From Cotesia glomerata (lineage: Eukaryota; Arthropoda; Insecta; Hymenoptera; Braconidae), in the NCBI RefSeq assembly GCF_020080835.1, contig NC_058160.1, positions 12,959,506 to 13,023,505 of the forward strand: a stretch of DNA of 64,000 nt, in the 5' to 3' direction. Made by a program: the position numbers and the translations under genes. The notes below the pieces were generated by a model. It saw only the letters and a program-made list of their open reading frames with translations, had not been told where the DNA came from and made no database searches. Shown here one piece after another: positions 11,961-25,108 of the stretch (positions are counted from its first letter, which is position 1; each line of letters starts with the position of its first letter).

Positions 11961-11975
11961 ATACACCCGAATCGC

Positions 11976-12947
11976 GATTTTCAGAAGGGAGTTAAATTTT
12001 GTTATTGGTCTAAAATTGCAAATTTGACAGTATGTGGACACAGTGTGCTCAATTCTTGATCGAGGTGTTGTCAGAGTGATTGTCAAAATTTATAAAGTGC
12101 AAGCGTTTAAGTATAAATAAAAGCATGGTATTGTGCGCCTTCAGCAATCCAAGCTTAGTTCCAGTGACACATAATTATACAACTTGCTTATCGTTATTAA
12201 AAAATGTAAAAGTAGTAAACAATTTTGCTGAAAGAGCAGTTGCATTAGTTGAAGAATCCATTCACCCGCGAAAAAACATTCTTATCAGACCTGATATGGA
12301 AATTGGTCATATCAGACTTGATATGACCTGATCAGGGCTGATATGACCATATCACGATATAGACAAATCTGAAGCATAAATAAAATGTATCATTTCTGAT
12401 TTTATTTTGTTGTTTAGAAAATATGAATGGCACTAATTCGTTATTGATACAAAATTAATTTTAGCTGTTAGTACAACTTTATTTAAAAACAGATACACTC
12501 TGTAACAGAGTATAAAAATCCTACTCTTTTTGGGTTAACACTTCAAAGTCAAGTATCTAAAAAAGGAACAATTCCGCGGCCATGCGCCATATATCAAAGA
12601 CTTTTAATACTAGTTTCGACGGTGCGGAATATGTGATTACTTCATGGTGATGTCTTTGTAACTAACTAATATGTTGTCAGATTATAAATATTTCATTGAT
12701 TATTCAAATTTTTTCCAAAATTTTCAAATAATTTTAATAATACATGAACAAATAACTGAAAATTACATATTCATGATGAATATGTAAACCATGCACAAAA
12801 GATTTTTTCATTTGGCATAATATTTTATGAAAAATGATAATAATATTATCAATTTCATATTGTATTTGAAAAATAAAAAAAAATTTACTTTTTGTAAATT
12901 TTAAACCGGATGAAAAACGGTTACCGATTGGTTCTTCGACAACAATA
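11976..12947. other. AT-rich DNA with a short coding-like relic
   Basis: Mostly AT-rich with no complete gene. Around 12126-12277 on the plus strand an open stretch reads ...NVKVVNNFAERAVALVEES. Its AERAVAL block resembles a short conserved segment I associate with unnamed, possibly transposon-related insect proteins. It is followed at 12285-12365 by repeats of TGATATGACC/TGATCAG type, related to those at 37680 and 41160. I regard it as a possible gene relic only. Confidence 0.3.
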
Positions 12948-13101
12948 ATTTTTAACTTCCCGCTAAGAAAATTAAAAATTTTCAAAAATCGGGAAGTTAT
13001 TGGTTTTACCCTGCTTTTCAAAAATCGAGTTTTCATTAGATCTCGACGTTTTAAGATCCTAGAACGCTTTCCTGACTATTCCCGCGGTGATGTCACCATA
13101 G

Positions 13102-13160
<59 letters not shown>
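12948..13160 (+). repeat. Family R repeat, left half, with (TG)28 core
   Basis: Begins TTTTTAACTTCCCGCTAAG and continues through CGGGAAGTTATTGGTTTTAC and CCCGCGGTGATGTCACC to a (TG)28 tract at 13105-13160. The 3' end of B2 starts immediately after. The same left-half sequence occurs at 23957-24055 (reversed), 26467, 41715-41873 (reversed) and 47760. Confidence 0.8.
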
Positions 13161-13163
<3 letters not shown>

Positions 13164-14674
13164 CTTTATAGAGAAGCGAAAAAAATCTTCCAAAGACACC
13201 ACTATCATTGAAAGATGGTCGGTATTGTGGGATTTTTATCCACTAAAAAACACCCCTTTCTCTTTTCCCGTGGATGGCACAGAGATGACTGAATCGGAAC
13301 CGCGTAAGCATTACTTCAATCGTCTATGTTGCGTTTCACGACGCCTACTCCTGGTTACTAGTCTCTTTCTGCAGTTTTTGCTTTTAGAAGGCGCTGCGCG
13401 TAGGCTGCAACAGCTGACCAGTTATCTTCTTTTCTGAGCATGCAGGCTATCAAGCTCTCGGAAGAAAGCTTGATGTCTATAATTTCTTCGGTGCTGCTTC
13501 TGTAGTCCTTCCACCGTACACACTCGAAGAACGTGTGTTCGGCATCGGCGGTTTGATCCGGGCAGTATTTGCACGTTGTCGTGGGGTGCAGGTCCATCTT
13601 AAAAAGATAGGCGTTGAACTGTCCGTGTCCTGTCAATAGCTGGATAAGGAAGAAATCTATGTCCCCGTGCTTCCGAGAGAGTCAAACGTTGATGATTGGG
13701 ATCAGGCGCGCTGTCCATCTCTCCTAATGTCCATCGGTCCTGCCACTCTTGCTGCGTTTCTACCTTTATTCCTGCTCTTGCCTCCTTCATGTTTTCTCTA
13801 GTGGTTTTAGCGTCATAGAGTATTGCTCTCTCGAACATTAGTAAGTCGATGGGCGCAGCTCCCGCAATGACCAATACAGCTGCTTCGGAAACCGTGCGAT
13901 AGGCACAGGCAACCCTGAGAGCACCTCGCCGCTGCGCTGTCGCCATCTTTTGCCGGTAGGTCTTCTGCTTTAATATGTCTGCTCATATCTCCGCTTCATA
14001 AAGCAGTACCGAATGGACTGCTTCTAAAATGACTCTTCTCTTTTTGGTGCTTGGTCCTACAGTGTTGGTCATAATTCTTGCTAGGCTAGACACCGTCTTG
14101 CTGACTCTCTTGCATGCACTATCAATGATTTCCCGAACTAGTAGTTCGGCTTCTTCTACGCTGTCTACTATTATCGTGGCCGCAACGTCGTCTGCAAAGT
14201 CCGTTAGCTCTACTTACTTTGGCACCGGGATTTCAAAAAGCTCGTCGTAGTCCGCGTTCCATAGGTCGGGTCCCATAATTGAGCCTTGCGGCACGACAGC
14301 CGTCACAGCGTATTCTTGTGGGCCTTCTGTAGTTTCCGCTATTAGCTTTCTTTCTTCAAGGTAATTGTAGACTAGTACCAGATTCTCTGGCTCTGCGTCG
14401 AATTTGTGCTCCAGAGAATCTAAAATATCTCCCTAATTTGCGCTTTTAAAGGCGTTTTTGACGTCTAGCGTGAGTAGGAGACATACTTTTTGAGCTTTGA
14501 AGCTACCAGACCATGCTTGTGATGCTGTCTTTATGACTTTCTCGATCGCTCCGTCTATCGAACGACCTTTCCGGAAGCCATGTTGGTTGGTGACAAAGTC
14601 TCCAGCACGGTCGATGTCGTTGCGAAGTCTCCCTTGTATGAGCTTCTCGAGCGGTTTTCCAACAATGTCCATTA
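13161..14674 (-). pseudogene. B2: 5'-truncated, internally deleted family B retrotransposon
   Basis: Minus-strand remnant of the B1 family covering the 3' UTR, C-terminal region and part of the reverse transcriptase. Recognisable pieces are CKYCPDQTADAEHTFFEC (13525-13590), the region around VIAGAAPIDLL (13850) and an RT piece around HGFRKGRS (14570). Frameshifts and stops split it. Compared with B1 about 210 bp are missing near 14120, corresponding to about 5660-5870 of B1. The 5' end breaks off at about 14674 inside the RT, as in aborted target-primed reverse transcription. The 3' end joins the (TG)28 tract. Confidence 0.85.
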
Positions 14675-15980
14675 GGGTGTCCGTTATTTACCAATTTGGT
14701 TTTTGAATTTGCAGCGCCTCTAAAACTTTTAGTTCGTGATCTAAAAAAAAATATCAGACCCATATAAGCCCTTAATATTGATATTAAACCGTACCACAAA
14801 GACGATACATTTCCCATTTAAATAAGATGGAGTTTTGGCACGTTTTACAATTAATTTTTTTGTTCTTTTGCCAGTTCATATATGGCAATGGCGAACAAAT
14901 ATTCTTGTAGGAAATTGAACGCTCTACAGAAACTTACTCTGAACTTTTTTCGATAAATTTACTTGCTCAAAAGTTATTTAAGCTCAAAGTTGAACTCAAA
15001 ATAATTTCTTCGTTTTTTTTTTTTATTTTGAGCGAAAAATTGTCATTATTTATGGAAATATTAATTGTTTATTGCAAAAAAATATAAGGAAAAATAATTA
15101 AAAAGACATTCCGATATAAACTTTTGTATTATATTGAACTAATTTGGTACTAGTTTTACTTATTTTTAGTATGATTAATTTTTTTACCATAACATATTAA
15201 TTTTTGTAAAATTACACAAAATTTCATACAATGTTAAATAGTATATTTTTTAAAAAGTTTTTCTTTGGTACAAATAATGACGTTGAATTTCTTTTCAAAA
15301 TTATTTTTATGAAAAAATGAATTCTTAGTTACGCATGCGCTTCAAAGAGTAACTAGGAATTTAAACTGCGCGCTGCTCGTGCCTTAATTGTTTATCCAAT
15401 AAGGAATCGGGGACCATTTTTTTGCTCTAATTCGATCTTCAGTTAACTTCACACTTGTTTCCATTTCATTTATTTTTATATAGAGAATCCGGAGACACGA
15501 CAGTGTCTCGCGCCGAGTACATGTCCAACATATGGCGAGAGACACTGTGTCTCTATTCTCTTATCATATGTCAACATAACCTCCTCATATATTTAGCTCT
15601 ATATTTTTCTATTATTGCTAAGAGAATAACACTTTAGACCATTGTTAATAAGTTTCTTTTAACGAATTATGCATATATTACAAAAAATTATTGGGTTTTA
15701 ACAATTATTTAATATATCTCAAGTTTGAAAATTTTTGCTTGCGCCTGTTTTCGATTCTACGAGAGATTTTACAAATTTAGGGCGAATATTGTTATTTCGA
15801 AGTTGGCACTACTTATTAACCTATTATTCTACCATCAGTAGTTAGTATACTAAATATACTAAACTTAGCGCTCATAAGTAGTTGGTATTTAGTTTAGAAT
15901 TTCGACATACGACAGTAGGTAGAGCCGCAAAACCATTACCACTGTATTTTAAAAATCTTAACTGTAGTGATAGTTTATAT
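14675..15980. other. AT-rich DNA, no gene; inverted motif near 15490
   Basis: No supported exon. At 15494-15564 the motif GACAGTGTCTCGC and its near reverse complement GCGAGAGACACTG face each other about 30 bp apart and could form a hairpin, perhaps part of a miniature inverted-repeat element. The rest is AT-rich and unassigned. Confidence 0.4.
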
Positions 15981-16779
15981 GTAAGGTAAAGGACCCAGTA
16001 GTTGAGCTAATAAAATATATATGGAAATATCAAAAGAATTGTAATATATTTTGTTTTGTTTAATATTCAAAATAATACTATCAATATATAATATGTTCAT
16101 TTAAAAATGAGAAATATTTGTATTTAATTTTTTTAATTACATTTTTTATGAATGACAAAGCAAATTTTCAATTATAAATAAAAAAACTCAATTCAAGACG
16201 TTCAATAATTTTCAACTACACAAATTTTTAGCTATAAAACTCATTAAATTTGCAGTAATTAATAAAAACCATAATGCTGATCACTCGTTTATAAACCTAT
16301 TAGAGATGAGAGTGCTGTTAAAATTATACGGCCCCAGCTTGTTCAAGTTTTGGGTACCACTTTGAAAATCTGGAGGTATAGTTAGACGCTAAAATTTAAT
16401 ATAAAAATCATAGCTTATGTCTTTGCAAAAAATACGTATTTTTTAGAAAAGACTATTCATTAGGTGGTACAATGTTTTTTACTTAAAATGATGATATACC
16501 GGTTTTTTTTACTGATTGTTCGGTTTACGGTTTAGTATACGGATAAGGTATACCTTTTTCATGAAAAAAAATAGCATCTATCGGCTAACTAAAATATAAT
16601 TGTTCTGATATATAATTGAAAAAACTTACAGAAATGAATTATTGTATCATTGAATAATTATAACATGCGCATATTATTCATGATAAATATACGGATTTTG
16701 TATTTCAACAATTCTAAAAGTCTGTTCAAGTACTAGTCCTATTTTTATGAGTGTTCAAGTACTGGGTACTTTACCTTAC
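15981..16779. mobile_element. Non-autonomous element with about 28-bp terminal inverted repeats
   Basis: The left end GTAAGGTAAAGGACCCAGTA (15981) is matched by its reverse complement at the right end (TACTGGGTACTTTACCTTAC, ending 16779) with one mismatch in 20; the similarity continues a few more bases inwards. The 800-bp interior is AT-rich with no transposase-like frame. Confidence 0.6.
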
Positions 16780-16783
16780 AATA

Positions 16784-17546
16784 CAAATTATATTATCAAT
16801 AGAAGCTATTAAAAAATTCAAAAACAATACAAAGATATCACATTGGTCAGTCACGCTAGTCATTCAAAGTAAAAGTATTGTAATAATTTCGTTTGTTACT
16901 AAATTATTACAAAAATTCATGAAGATCCGTGCAAAAAACTACTAACCGGGATAATAAAGCTAAAATAAAAGAGCAAGAATTTTCCAATATTCTCGACAAA
17001 TTATTTGAAATTGCCCACAAACTACCAGATCAAAAACAGTAATTGACGCTGTTTTCCAAAGATGGTTATTATTTACAAGTGGGATCAATCCAAGCTAAGC
17101 CATGTTAATTTTTTTTTCTTATCAAATTGAACAATTTTTCCTTTTCAAATTCTTCATTTTTTTATGTACTTTTAAAAAAAAAAAATATCTAAAACATCAA
17201 AAAAGATCAAATAGAAATTTTATCCAAAAAAATGAAAGCCAAAATTTTTTCCTTTCGAAGGCAAAAAAGCTATCGAAATCATTTTTTTTTCTTTCACGAC
17301 ATTTTTATCTTAAATGCGCCGTAAAAATAAGCAGAATAAAAAAAATTAAAAGGTTTTAATTTTTCACTTAGTTATGGCCCAAAATGGGGTTGACCCTACT
17401 TGTAAATTATGACCCCGAATATATATAAATCAAATTGAAACTAGAGCATTTATTTCCGATTTCAGTTACTATAAACCTCTCGTGTCATTTTTTCAATGTG
17501 AAAATATAGAGATTTAATGTAATATATGTAATATAATTGTTTATAT
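16784..17546. other. AT-rich intronic DNA, nothing recognised
   Basis: Long A and T runs with only chance open frames rich in Phe/Lys/Asn. No exon, RNA gene or clear repeat is seen. Confidence 0.5.
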
Positions 17547-17712
17547 TGGGCTCGTTCAAGTTTACTAAGCTCTTGGGAGATCTTAGCAGATCATGTACAA
17601 AAAACTAAAAGTGACTACATTCTCTCTAAAGAATATCTATAAAAAAAACAATGCAAGTTATACTAATCTAAGCTCAGTCCAGCGAAGAACTTAGTAAACT
17701 TGAACAAGCCCA
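17547..17712. mobile_element. 166-bp hairpin MITE
   Basis: TGGGCTCGTTCAAGTTTACT at 17547 is mirrored by AGTAAACTTGAACAAGCCCA ending at 17712, 19 of 20 bases complementary. A related phrase AGCTTGTTCAAGTTT occurs at about 16337. It is too short to encode protein. Confidence 0.65.
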
Positions 17713-17818
17713 CTAAAATATTAAATAATTTTTAGGCTCGGTGAAAAATAATAAGCCTTACATTTATTCTAATACTCCTGACACTCTATATCTATCTCGA
17801 TCTCTCGTAGCCTACCCT

Positions 17819-17962
17819 TGATTGAAAATACTAATTGAAAAGTATTGAAAATGATGAGATTTGGATTGTTTTCAATAATTCTTTTTTTATGTATTTTTAA
17901 TATACAGTTTACATGAAGGGACTGTTTATTTTTTCAATACTTTTCAATGAGTATATTTAATC
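17819..17962. repeat. Inverted-repeat (foldback) sequence
   Basis: GATTGAAAATACTAATTGAA at the left and its diverged reverse complement ending TTTAATC at 17962 form a hairpin-capable pair around 144 bp. Probably an old MITE. Confidence 0.45.
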
Positions 17963-17965
17963 AGA

Positions 17966-19084
17966 GACTTTTCGGAAGTTTCACTTCTACCGTATGTGAC
18001 TTGCACACACACACACTTTTTTTTTAAATGAGTGAGCGTCATGAGGCGTGAACTTTTGAATTTTCCAAACTTTTTAAATATATAAGCGGCACTAACTTTC
18101 AAACAAATCATCCGATTTTAGAACGGTTTGCGGCACTCATCTTGGTTGAGAGGGATTTACTAAAATTTTCAGAAATAAATCCGATTTAACAAATAATCCA
18201 AAAATTATATCAAAAACTGTATTTTGTTAATTTTTTGAAAATTTTTGACAATGATGTATCTCTCGGAGAAATTAACCTGCGTAAAATTGTAAAGCATTTT
18301 TGAAATTAGTCAAATCAATAATGTATAGTAACAAGAATAAGAATTAATAATGAAAAGTGGAAAAAAATTTTTTTTTTTAAATCGAACAAAATGAGTTGCA
18401 ATGAAGATCCCACGATCGGATCGGGCTCAAAATTTGCGGAAAATATAGTAACTTTTTACCATAAATATTAAAGAAAATTAAAATATGCCTTATGTTCAGA
18501 AAACTATTTTGAAATTTTGAAACTAAGAAAAAACGCGAAAAAATTTTATTTTTATTTTTCTGTGGAAAGTACATGAAAAGATGAAAATTTGGATACTAAA
18601 ATAGATGGATACTAAAAAATATCAAAAAATTACGAAAACCAAAAAAAAATTTTTTTTAACTGTAGGATTTGGGTTGGAATACCTCATATATTGGATTGGT
18701 CATTAATAGTCCCTCGGCTGAAGAGGAAAGCCCGTATGCACTTTTAGGTCCCCGGGTTCTGATAACGTATATTTACGTATTTTTTGCCGAGGATCACAAA
18801 AAACTAAGTTATTTTGCTCATCGATGGTAAGTTTAATTGTTATTAACAATTTAATTGTTGAAAACGCTATAACACAAGAACGACTGATTTGACGGGGAAG
18901 TTTATTAAAAAAAAAAGTTTGAAAATAAAAAAACCAACAAAAAATATCCTTATCATTTTTTTGATAAAATAAATGTTTTCGGAGATATCGCAAAAAATGA
19001 CAAGTAGCAGTCGAACCTCTCTGTCGCGCGCACGCATCCCACGGACACTAGCGACGGACGACAGGCACAGAAAAATACAGAGAC
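17966..19084. other. AT-rich DNA with degenerate repeat pieces
   Basis: Contains a short (CA)n at about 18003-18016. At 18587-18690 a piece ends in GGAATACCTCATATATTGG that resembles one end of the foldback element at 32645-33048. An open frame on the minus strand at 18703-18993 is not supported by any domain I recognise. Confidence 0.4.
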
Positions 19085-20605
19085 AAAAAAAAATTCAATT
19101 CTCGGTATCCACTGGAGACTAAAGAAGGAAACTCATAGATATCATAGAGGAGACTCTATGAAAGATTTCCAGACCCATAATCGATGGATCCACCCCATAG
19201 ACACCGTGTGACAGCCCCATAAGAGTCGTTATTTGACTGATTTGTCAAGAATTTGACATAAAAAATGCAGTTCTCGCTGTCCACTGGAGATTAAGGAAGG
19301 AAACCCATAGATATCATAGAAGGGACTCTATGAAAGATTTCCAGACCCATAATCGATGGATCCACCCCTAAAACACCGAATAATAGCCCCATAAGAGTCG
19401 TTATTTGACTCATTTGTCGAGAATTTGACATAAAAAATTCAGTTCTCGGTGTCCACTGGAGATTAAGGAAGGAAACCCATAGATATCATAGAGGAGACTC
19501 TATGAAAGATTTCCAGAACCATAATCGATGGATCCACCCCATAGACACCGAATAGCCCCATAAAAGGCGTTATTTGACTCATTTGTCAAGAATTTGGCTT
19601 ACAAAAAATTCAGTTCTCGATGTCCACTGGAGATTAAGGAAAGAAACCCATAGATATCATAGAGGAGACTCTATGAAAGATTTCCAGATCCATAATCGAT
19701 GGATCCACCCCGTAGACACCGAATAGCCCCATAAAAGGCGTTATTTGACTCATTTGTCAAGAATTTGGCTTATAAAAAATTCAGTTCTCGATGTCCACTG
19801 GAGATTAAGGAAGGAAACTCATAGATATCATACAGGAGACTCTATGAAAGATTTCCAGATCCATAATCGATGGATCCACCCCATAGACACCGAATGACTG
19901 CCCCATAAAAGTCGTTATTTGACTGATTTGACGAAAATTTGACATTTAAAAATTCATTTCTCAGTGTCCACTGGAGATTAAGAAAAGGAACTCTTAGAAA
20001 TCATAGATTAGAGTCTACTATAGATTTCTAGACCCATAATTGATCGATTAACACCATAGACACCGACTAACAGCCCCATATAAAGCATTTTTTTGACGAC
20101 ATTGACTGAAATTTGACATTTTAAAATTCATTTCTCGGTGTCCACTGGAGATTAAGAAAAGGAACTCTTAGAAATCATAGATTAGAGTCTACCATAGATT
20201 TCTAGACCCATAATTGATCGATTAACAGAAATCGATTTTACAGAAGTTTGACTTTTTAAAATTCATTTCTCGGTGGCCATTGGTGATTGAGAAAATAAAT
20301 GGTCTGGAAATCTTTCATAGAGTCTCCTGTATGATATCTATGAGTTTCCTTCCTTAATCTCGAGTGGACACTGAGAACTGAATTTTTTATAAGTCGAATT
20401 CTCGACAAATCAGTCAAATATTGACTCTCATGGGGCTGTCACACGGTGTCTATGGGGTGGATCCATCGATTATGGGTCTGGAAATCTTTCATAGAGTCTC
20501 CTCTATGATATCTATGAGTTTCCTTCCTTAATCTCCAGTGGACACCGAGAACTGAATTTTTTATAAGTCAAATTCTCGACAAATCAGTCAAATAACGACT
20601 CTTTG
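19085..20605. repeat. 172-bp satellite array with an orientation switch
   Basis: A unit containing CTCGGTGTCCACTGGAGATT, CATAGATATCATAGAGGAGA, CCATAATCGATGGATCCACC and GTTATTTGACT recurs with starts at about 19101, 19273, 19445, 19616, 19787, 19960, 20134 and 20269, i.e. periods of 172, 172, 171, 171, 173, 174 and a shortened 135. From about 20303 the same unit runs in the opposite direction for nearly two periods to 20605. Units after 19960 are more diverged. No coding potential. Confidence 0.9.
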
Positions 20606-21359
20606 TCAGTTTGAACAGTTTTGTATTTGAGGTTTTTCAAGGTTCATTTGCATTGACTGTTCATTAAATTTATTAGTTGAATATATTGTGATAAGTAATA
20701 AGTTATCGGAATACATTCAAAAGACCCCATTTAACACAAAATAAAATTTGTTTTCGTTTATTTATTTTTTCTTGTGCATATACGGTAGTAATTTTATGTC
20801 CAATATTTATTAATATAATCAAGAAAATAAGATAATTTTGTGACGACCATATTTTTATTTTACAAATAATTTTTATTTGTAATATAAGTTCTATTATTAT
20901 TTTATTTCTATTATAATACTATTCTTATTTGTCATATACAATTATTGTTGGAAATATAAATTCGTTCTGTTGCATTTATTTATTAAATTATCAATGCTAA
21001 ATCGTAAAAAAAATTATTAATCAGACTGCCAAAAATTTGTTATAGACTCAGAATGATCCTGTAGAGTTGTGAGAGGTAAATAACGTTTAGCTCTCAGAGC
21101 TCAACGATGTAGAGTGTCAGGAGCCAAACGGTATTGTTACCATAAGAATACGTTAACCTACTGGAACTTTTTACAACTAACTAACTAACTACTATAGAGT
21201 TCCTATAGCAAAATTTTTTTCTCCGTGTAAAGTGATGAAAATAAAATCCAATCATTATAATAAACCGAAAGATGAATAAACTAACTTTGGCTTCACTAAT
21301 ATTAGTAAGAAATACAAAAAATCATCCACTACATTTATAAATTATCATCTTTTTTTCAG
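20606..21359 (+). other. Intron upstream of the first visible HIPK exon
   Basis: AT-rich intronic sequence ending in the 3' splice site TTTTTTTCAG at 21350-21359. A TTTTTTCTCCGTGTA phrase near 21215 matches the terminal repeat of the element at 44568-45644, so one end of a related element is present. Confidence 0.6.
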
Positions 21360-21452
21360 GTTGTGAAATGCTGGAAAAAAGGAACCAATGAAATTGTTGC
21401 TATCAAAATTCTCAAAAACCATCCTTCATATGCTCGCCAAGGACAAATTGAG
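21360..21452 (+). CDS. HIPK: HIPK exon: kinase N-lobe beta-3 region
   Basis: This 93-bp, 31-codon exon encodes VVKCWKKGTNEIVAIKILKN and onwards to ARQGQIE. It contains the kinase VAIK motif, whose lysine positions the ATP phosphates. HIPK is a nuclear DYRK-related Ser/Thr kinase that phosphorylates transcription regulators. The exon is bounded by TTTCAG before 21360 and GTAATA after 21452, and both junctions are phase 0. In the family the glycine-rich loop lies immediately upstream, so the preceding exon must encode it. I could not find that exon in 1-21359, so it is either outside the window or was missed. Confidence 0.95.
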
Positions 21453-22982
21453 GTAATAAATAAAATCAATTTTTTATTTCTTGATATTTAATGTTAATAA
21501 TTTATTATTTAGTTTTAAAATCGATTAATAATGAATAATGACTTATACAATCTTTAATTGACCCTATTCTATCTATTTTTTTTATTTACAAAATCGGTTT
21601 AAGGGGGGAAATACGTGTAGAAGGCCGTTTTCATGCTGGTTTTCATTAATTTTTTTAAGTTTAAAAAATTAATATTATTTATTGAAACTATCAGGTTATT
21701 TTATACATATATTTATGAGTATTTTTTCGTATTAAACAACAATATAAGTTAACAAATAGCGGAGATATCAGCTGATACACATTGTAGATTGTCATCCTAC
21801 TTAGCAGTCTGTGTGCAGTATAGAAGCCACAATTTTTATTTGAAATCAATGGCACAGAAAAATTACTTCATTTATATGTGTATCTTCCATATGAATTTCA
21901 ATTCCAAAAAAAAAGTAAAAATTTGCATTTTTTAGAGGGCTGTGAAATTAAGTCGTGATTTTTTACCACTTTTTCATGCATTGTTTATAAAAAAAAAATT
22001 GTTTAAATAAAAATATCGCTTTTGATTGAGATTCATATTCAAGGTAATTGTGTAAAGAAAATTATAAGCCATATCACAAGATGATTGGTTTAAAACTCTT
22101 TGAGCTAGACTGCACACAGTTATGAAAAAACTCGTTTCGAGAAAAACGCGTTTGAAAAAAAAGAGGCAGAAAAAGTTAATGTAAAATAGTATTAAATTAA
22201 TTACTAAATCGCTTATAACTTTTGAACGAATAAAAATTTTGACTTGAAATTTTCAATCTATACTTTTGAATAGTTTTACAAGTGATCTATAAAAAAAAAA
22301 AATTAGGAAAACGGTTGACCCTGAAGGCCATCCCTGCAACTTCCCGCCAACTTTATACCTGAACGCTTGAAATTGCACTTATGACGTTTTTGAGCTCTTC
22401 GAGCTCACAAATACAATTTGTGTATGATTTTGAGCTCTCCGAGCTCAAAAAAATAGCCTTTTATGCTTTTTTGAGCTCTTAGAGCTCAAAAGTTTAATAA
22501 AACACTATTTTTTGAATTTTCAAATCGCTATAACTTTTGAATGAATAAATCTATTTTCACCTGGTTGGTGGCATTCGACGCAGTTTTTTAAGCTTAATGA
22601 AGAATCTTCAAGTTTAAATTGATAGAACAAGAAATTTTGGAGTAATTCCGAAAAAACACTTTTTTCGGTTTTCTTTCGTCAACGATCTCACGAACGTATC
22701 AACCGATTTTGACCAGCTTGGTGGCGATCGACGTGGTTTTTTTATGTTAAGAGCTGATTAGTTTTTGAAATTGATCGGTCGAGTTGTTTAAAAGTTATTT
22801 TAAGAAAACCACATTTGAAAAAAATTTTTTTTGTAGTTTTTTTGAGATTTTTCGAAATCTACTGGTTTAAATCGTTCCAAAGTATGTTCAAAATCTAAGT
22901 TTAGTCAAGCCCTTTCGAATGGCACCAACCACGATTAAATCGGTCAAGCCATTCAAAAGTTATGAGAAGTTTACATACATCC

Positions 22983-23878
<896 letters not shown>

Positions 23879-23957
23879 CACATACATACATAGATACATA
23901 CATACATACATACATACATACATACATACATACATAATACATACATACATACATACA
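23879..23957. repeat. (ACAT)n microsatellite after the A3 tail
   Basis: CATA-type tetranucleotide repeats follow directly on the poly(A) of A3. An ACAY repeat is the target reported for Waldo elements, so this is the other side of the insertion target. Confidence 0.9.
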
Positions 23958-24237
23958 GGCATACAGACACCATCGCGGGAATAGTCAGGGAAGCTTTCTA
24001 AGACCTCAAAACGTCGAGATCCGATGAAAACTCGATTTTCTTAGCGGGAAGTTAAAAAAATTTTTTTAAGCCTGTACACGTATTTCCCCCCTTAAACGAG
24101 TATTTTAAGTTCATTTTTGGTATAAACAATATAGTTGAGAGAAAGATTCAAGTATTCTTAAAGAAATTATTAAATATTGACAAATGTATGTGTTGAACAT
24201 TTATTCGTTTAAACGAATAAAAAATGAAAAATTCAAA

Positions 24238-24265
24238 TATATAATAATATAATAATAGTATAATA

Positions 24266-24309
<44 letters not shown>

Positions 24310-24320
24310 TAATAATAATA
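24238..24320. repeat. (TAA)n microsatellite
   Basis: A run of AAT/ATA trinucleotides interrupted by ATATAATA. It lies in the intron about 360 bp before the next HIPK exon. Confidence 0.85.
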
Positions 24321-24679
24321 GCGCGCGCAGCAGGGACGTATAGCAAAAATATAAGAACTTATAGAAATTCGAAATGAATGCTTTCTTCAATTACGGCACT
24401 TTCAATGTCTGTTTATCGGGGATGAAAATATTAGAAAGGTATTTACGGTACCATTGATACTCATGCGTATTTCTCACACAAGCTTGCAGTGCGTTGGAAT
24501 TTTTGTTCTCCTCACTCACCACATACGAAGATGTTTGAAATGATATGAATATAAACCTAACGATAATATGATTGACTGAAATAGAAATTCTGTCACGGTT
24601 TTTTTCTCTTTTAGATTTTGAAAATTAAGATTAATATTGATAATCATTGAAAGTATGCTTTTTTTTTTTTTCTTAACAG

Positions 24680-24898
24680 GTCTCAATTTTGTCACGTCTC
24701 AGTCAAGAAAATGCTGATGAATTCAATTTTGTACGTGCTTATGAATGTTTTCAACATAAATCTCATACTTGTTTAGTATTTGAAATGTTAGAACAAAATC
24801 TTTACGATTTTCTTAAGCAAAATAAATTTTCACCCTTACCACTCAAGTACATAAGACCTATTCTTCAACAAGTTCTTACGGCGTTGCTTAAACTGAAG
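24680..24898 (+). CDS. HIPK: HIPK exon: kinase alpha-C to hinge
   Basis: This 219-bp, 73-codon phase-0 exon begins VSILSRLSQENADEFNFVRA and ends LQQVLTALLKLK. It covers the alpha-C helix and the hinge (LVFEMLEQNLYDFL), where ATP and the protein substrate are aligned. It has TTTTCTTAACAG before and GTAAGC after. The sequence is essentially the canonical HIPK sequence with no disruption, which supports an active kinase. The next intron is only 210 bp. Confidence 0.97.
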
Positions 24899-25108
24899 GT
24901 AAGCAAATAAAGTAAAGGGTTGCAACTAAAAGAGAATAAATGACTAAAATAAATATTTTACAGTTAAAACTAATTTTTTACGAAAAAAAAAGTTTCTCTC
25001 CGAAAATAAACGCGTTGTTTTTTGTCATACATACCATGTATTTTTAACCCTTCAGAATATGAAACGCTTTTTTATTTATACAGTTTTTTCATTAACCAAT
25101 TTTTACAG

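Noticed and set aside
12734..13036. A 100-codon minus-strand frame
   Set aside because: AT-rich and overlapping the family R left half; no homology recognised.
18703..18993. A 96-codon minus-strand frame ending in a polar, less AT-biased segment
   Set aside because: The last part looks somewhat coding-like, but no domain, start context or splice structure supports it; more likely part of an unrecognised repeat.
1..21359. Search for the HIPK exon encoding the glycine-rich loop
   Set aside because: No plus-strand stretch encoding the expected GxGxxGQ segment followed by a GT donor was seen; the exon is probably upstream of the window.
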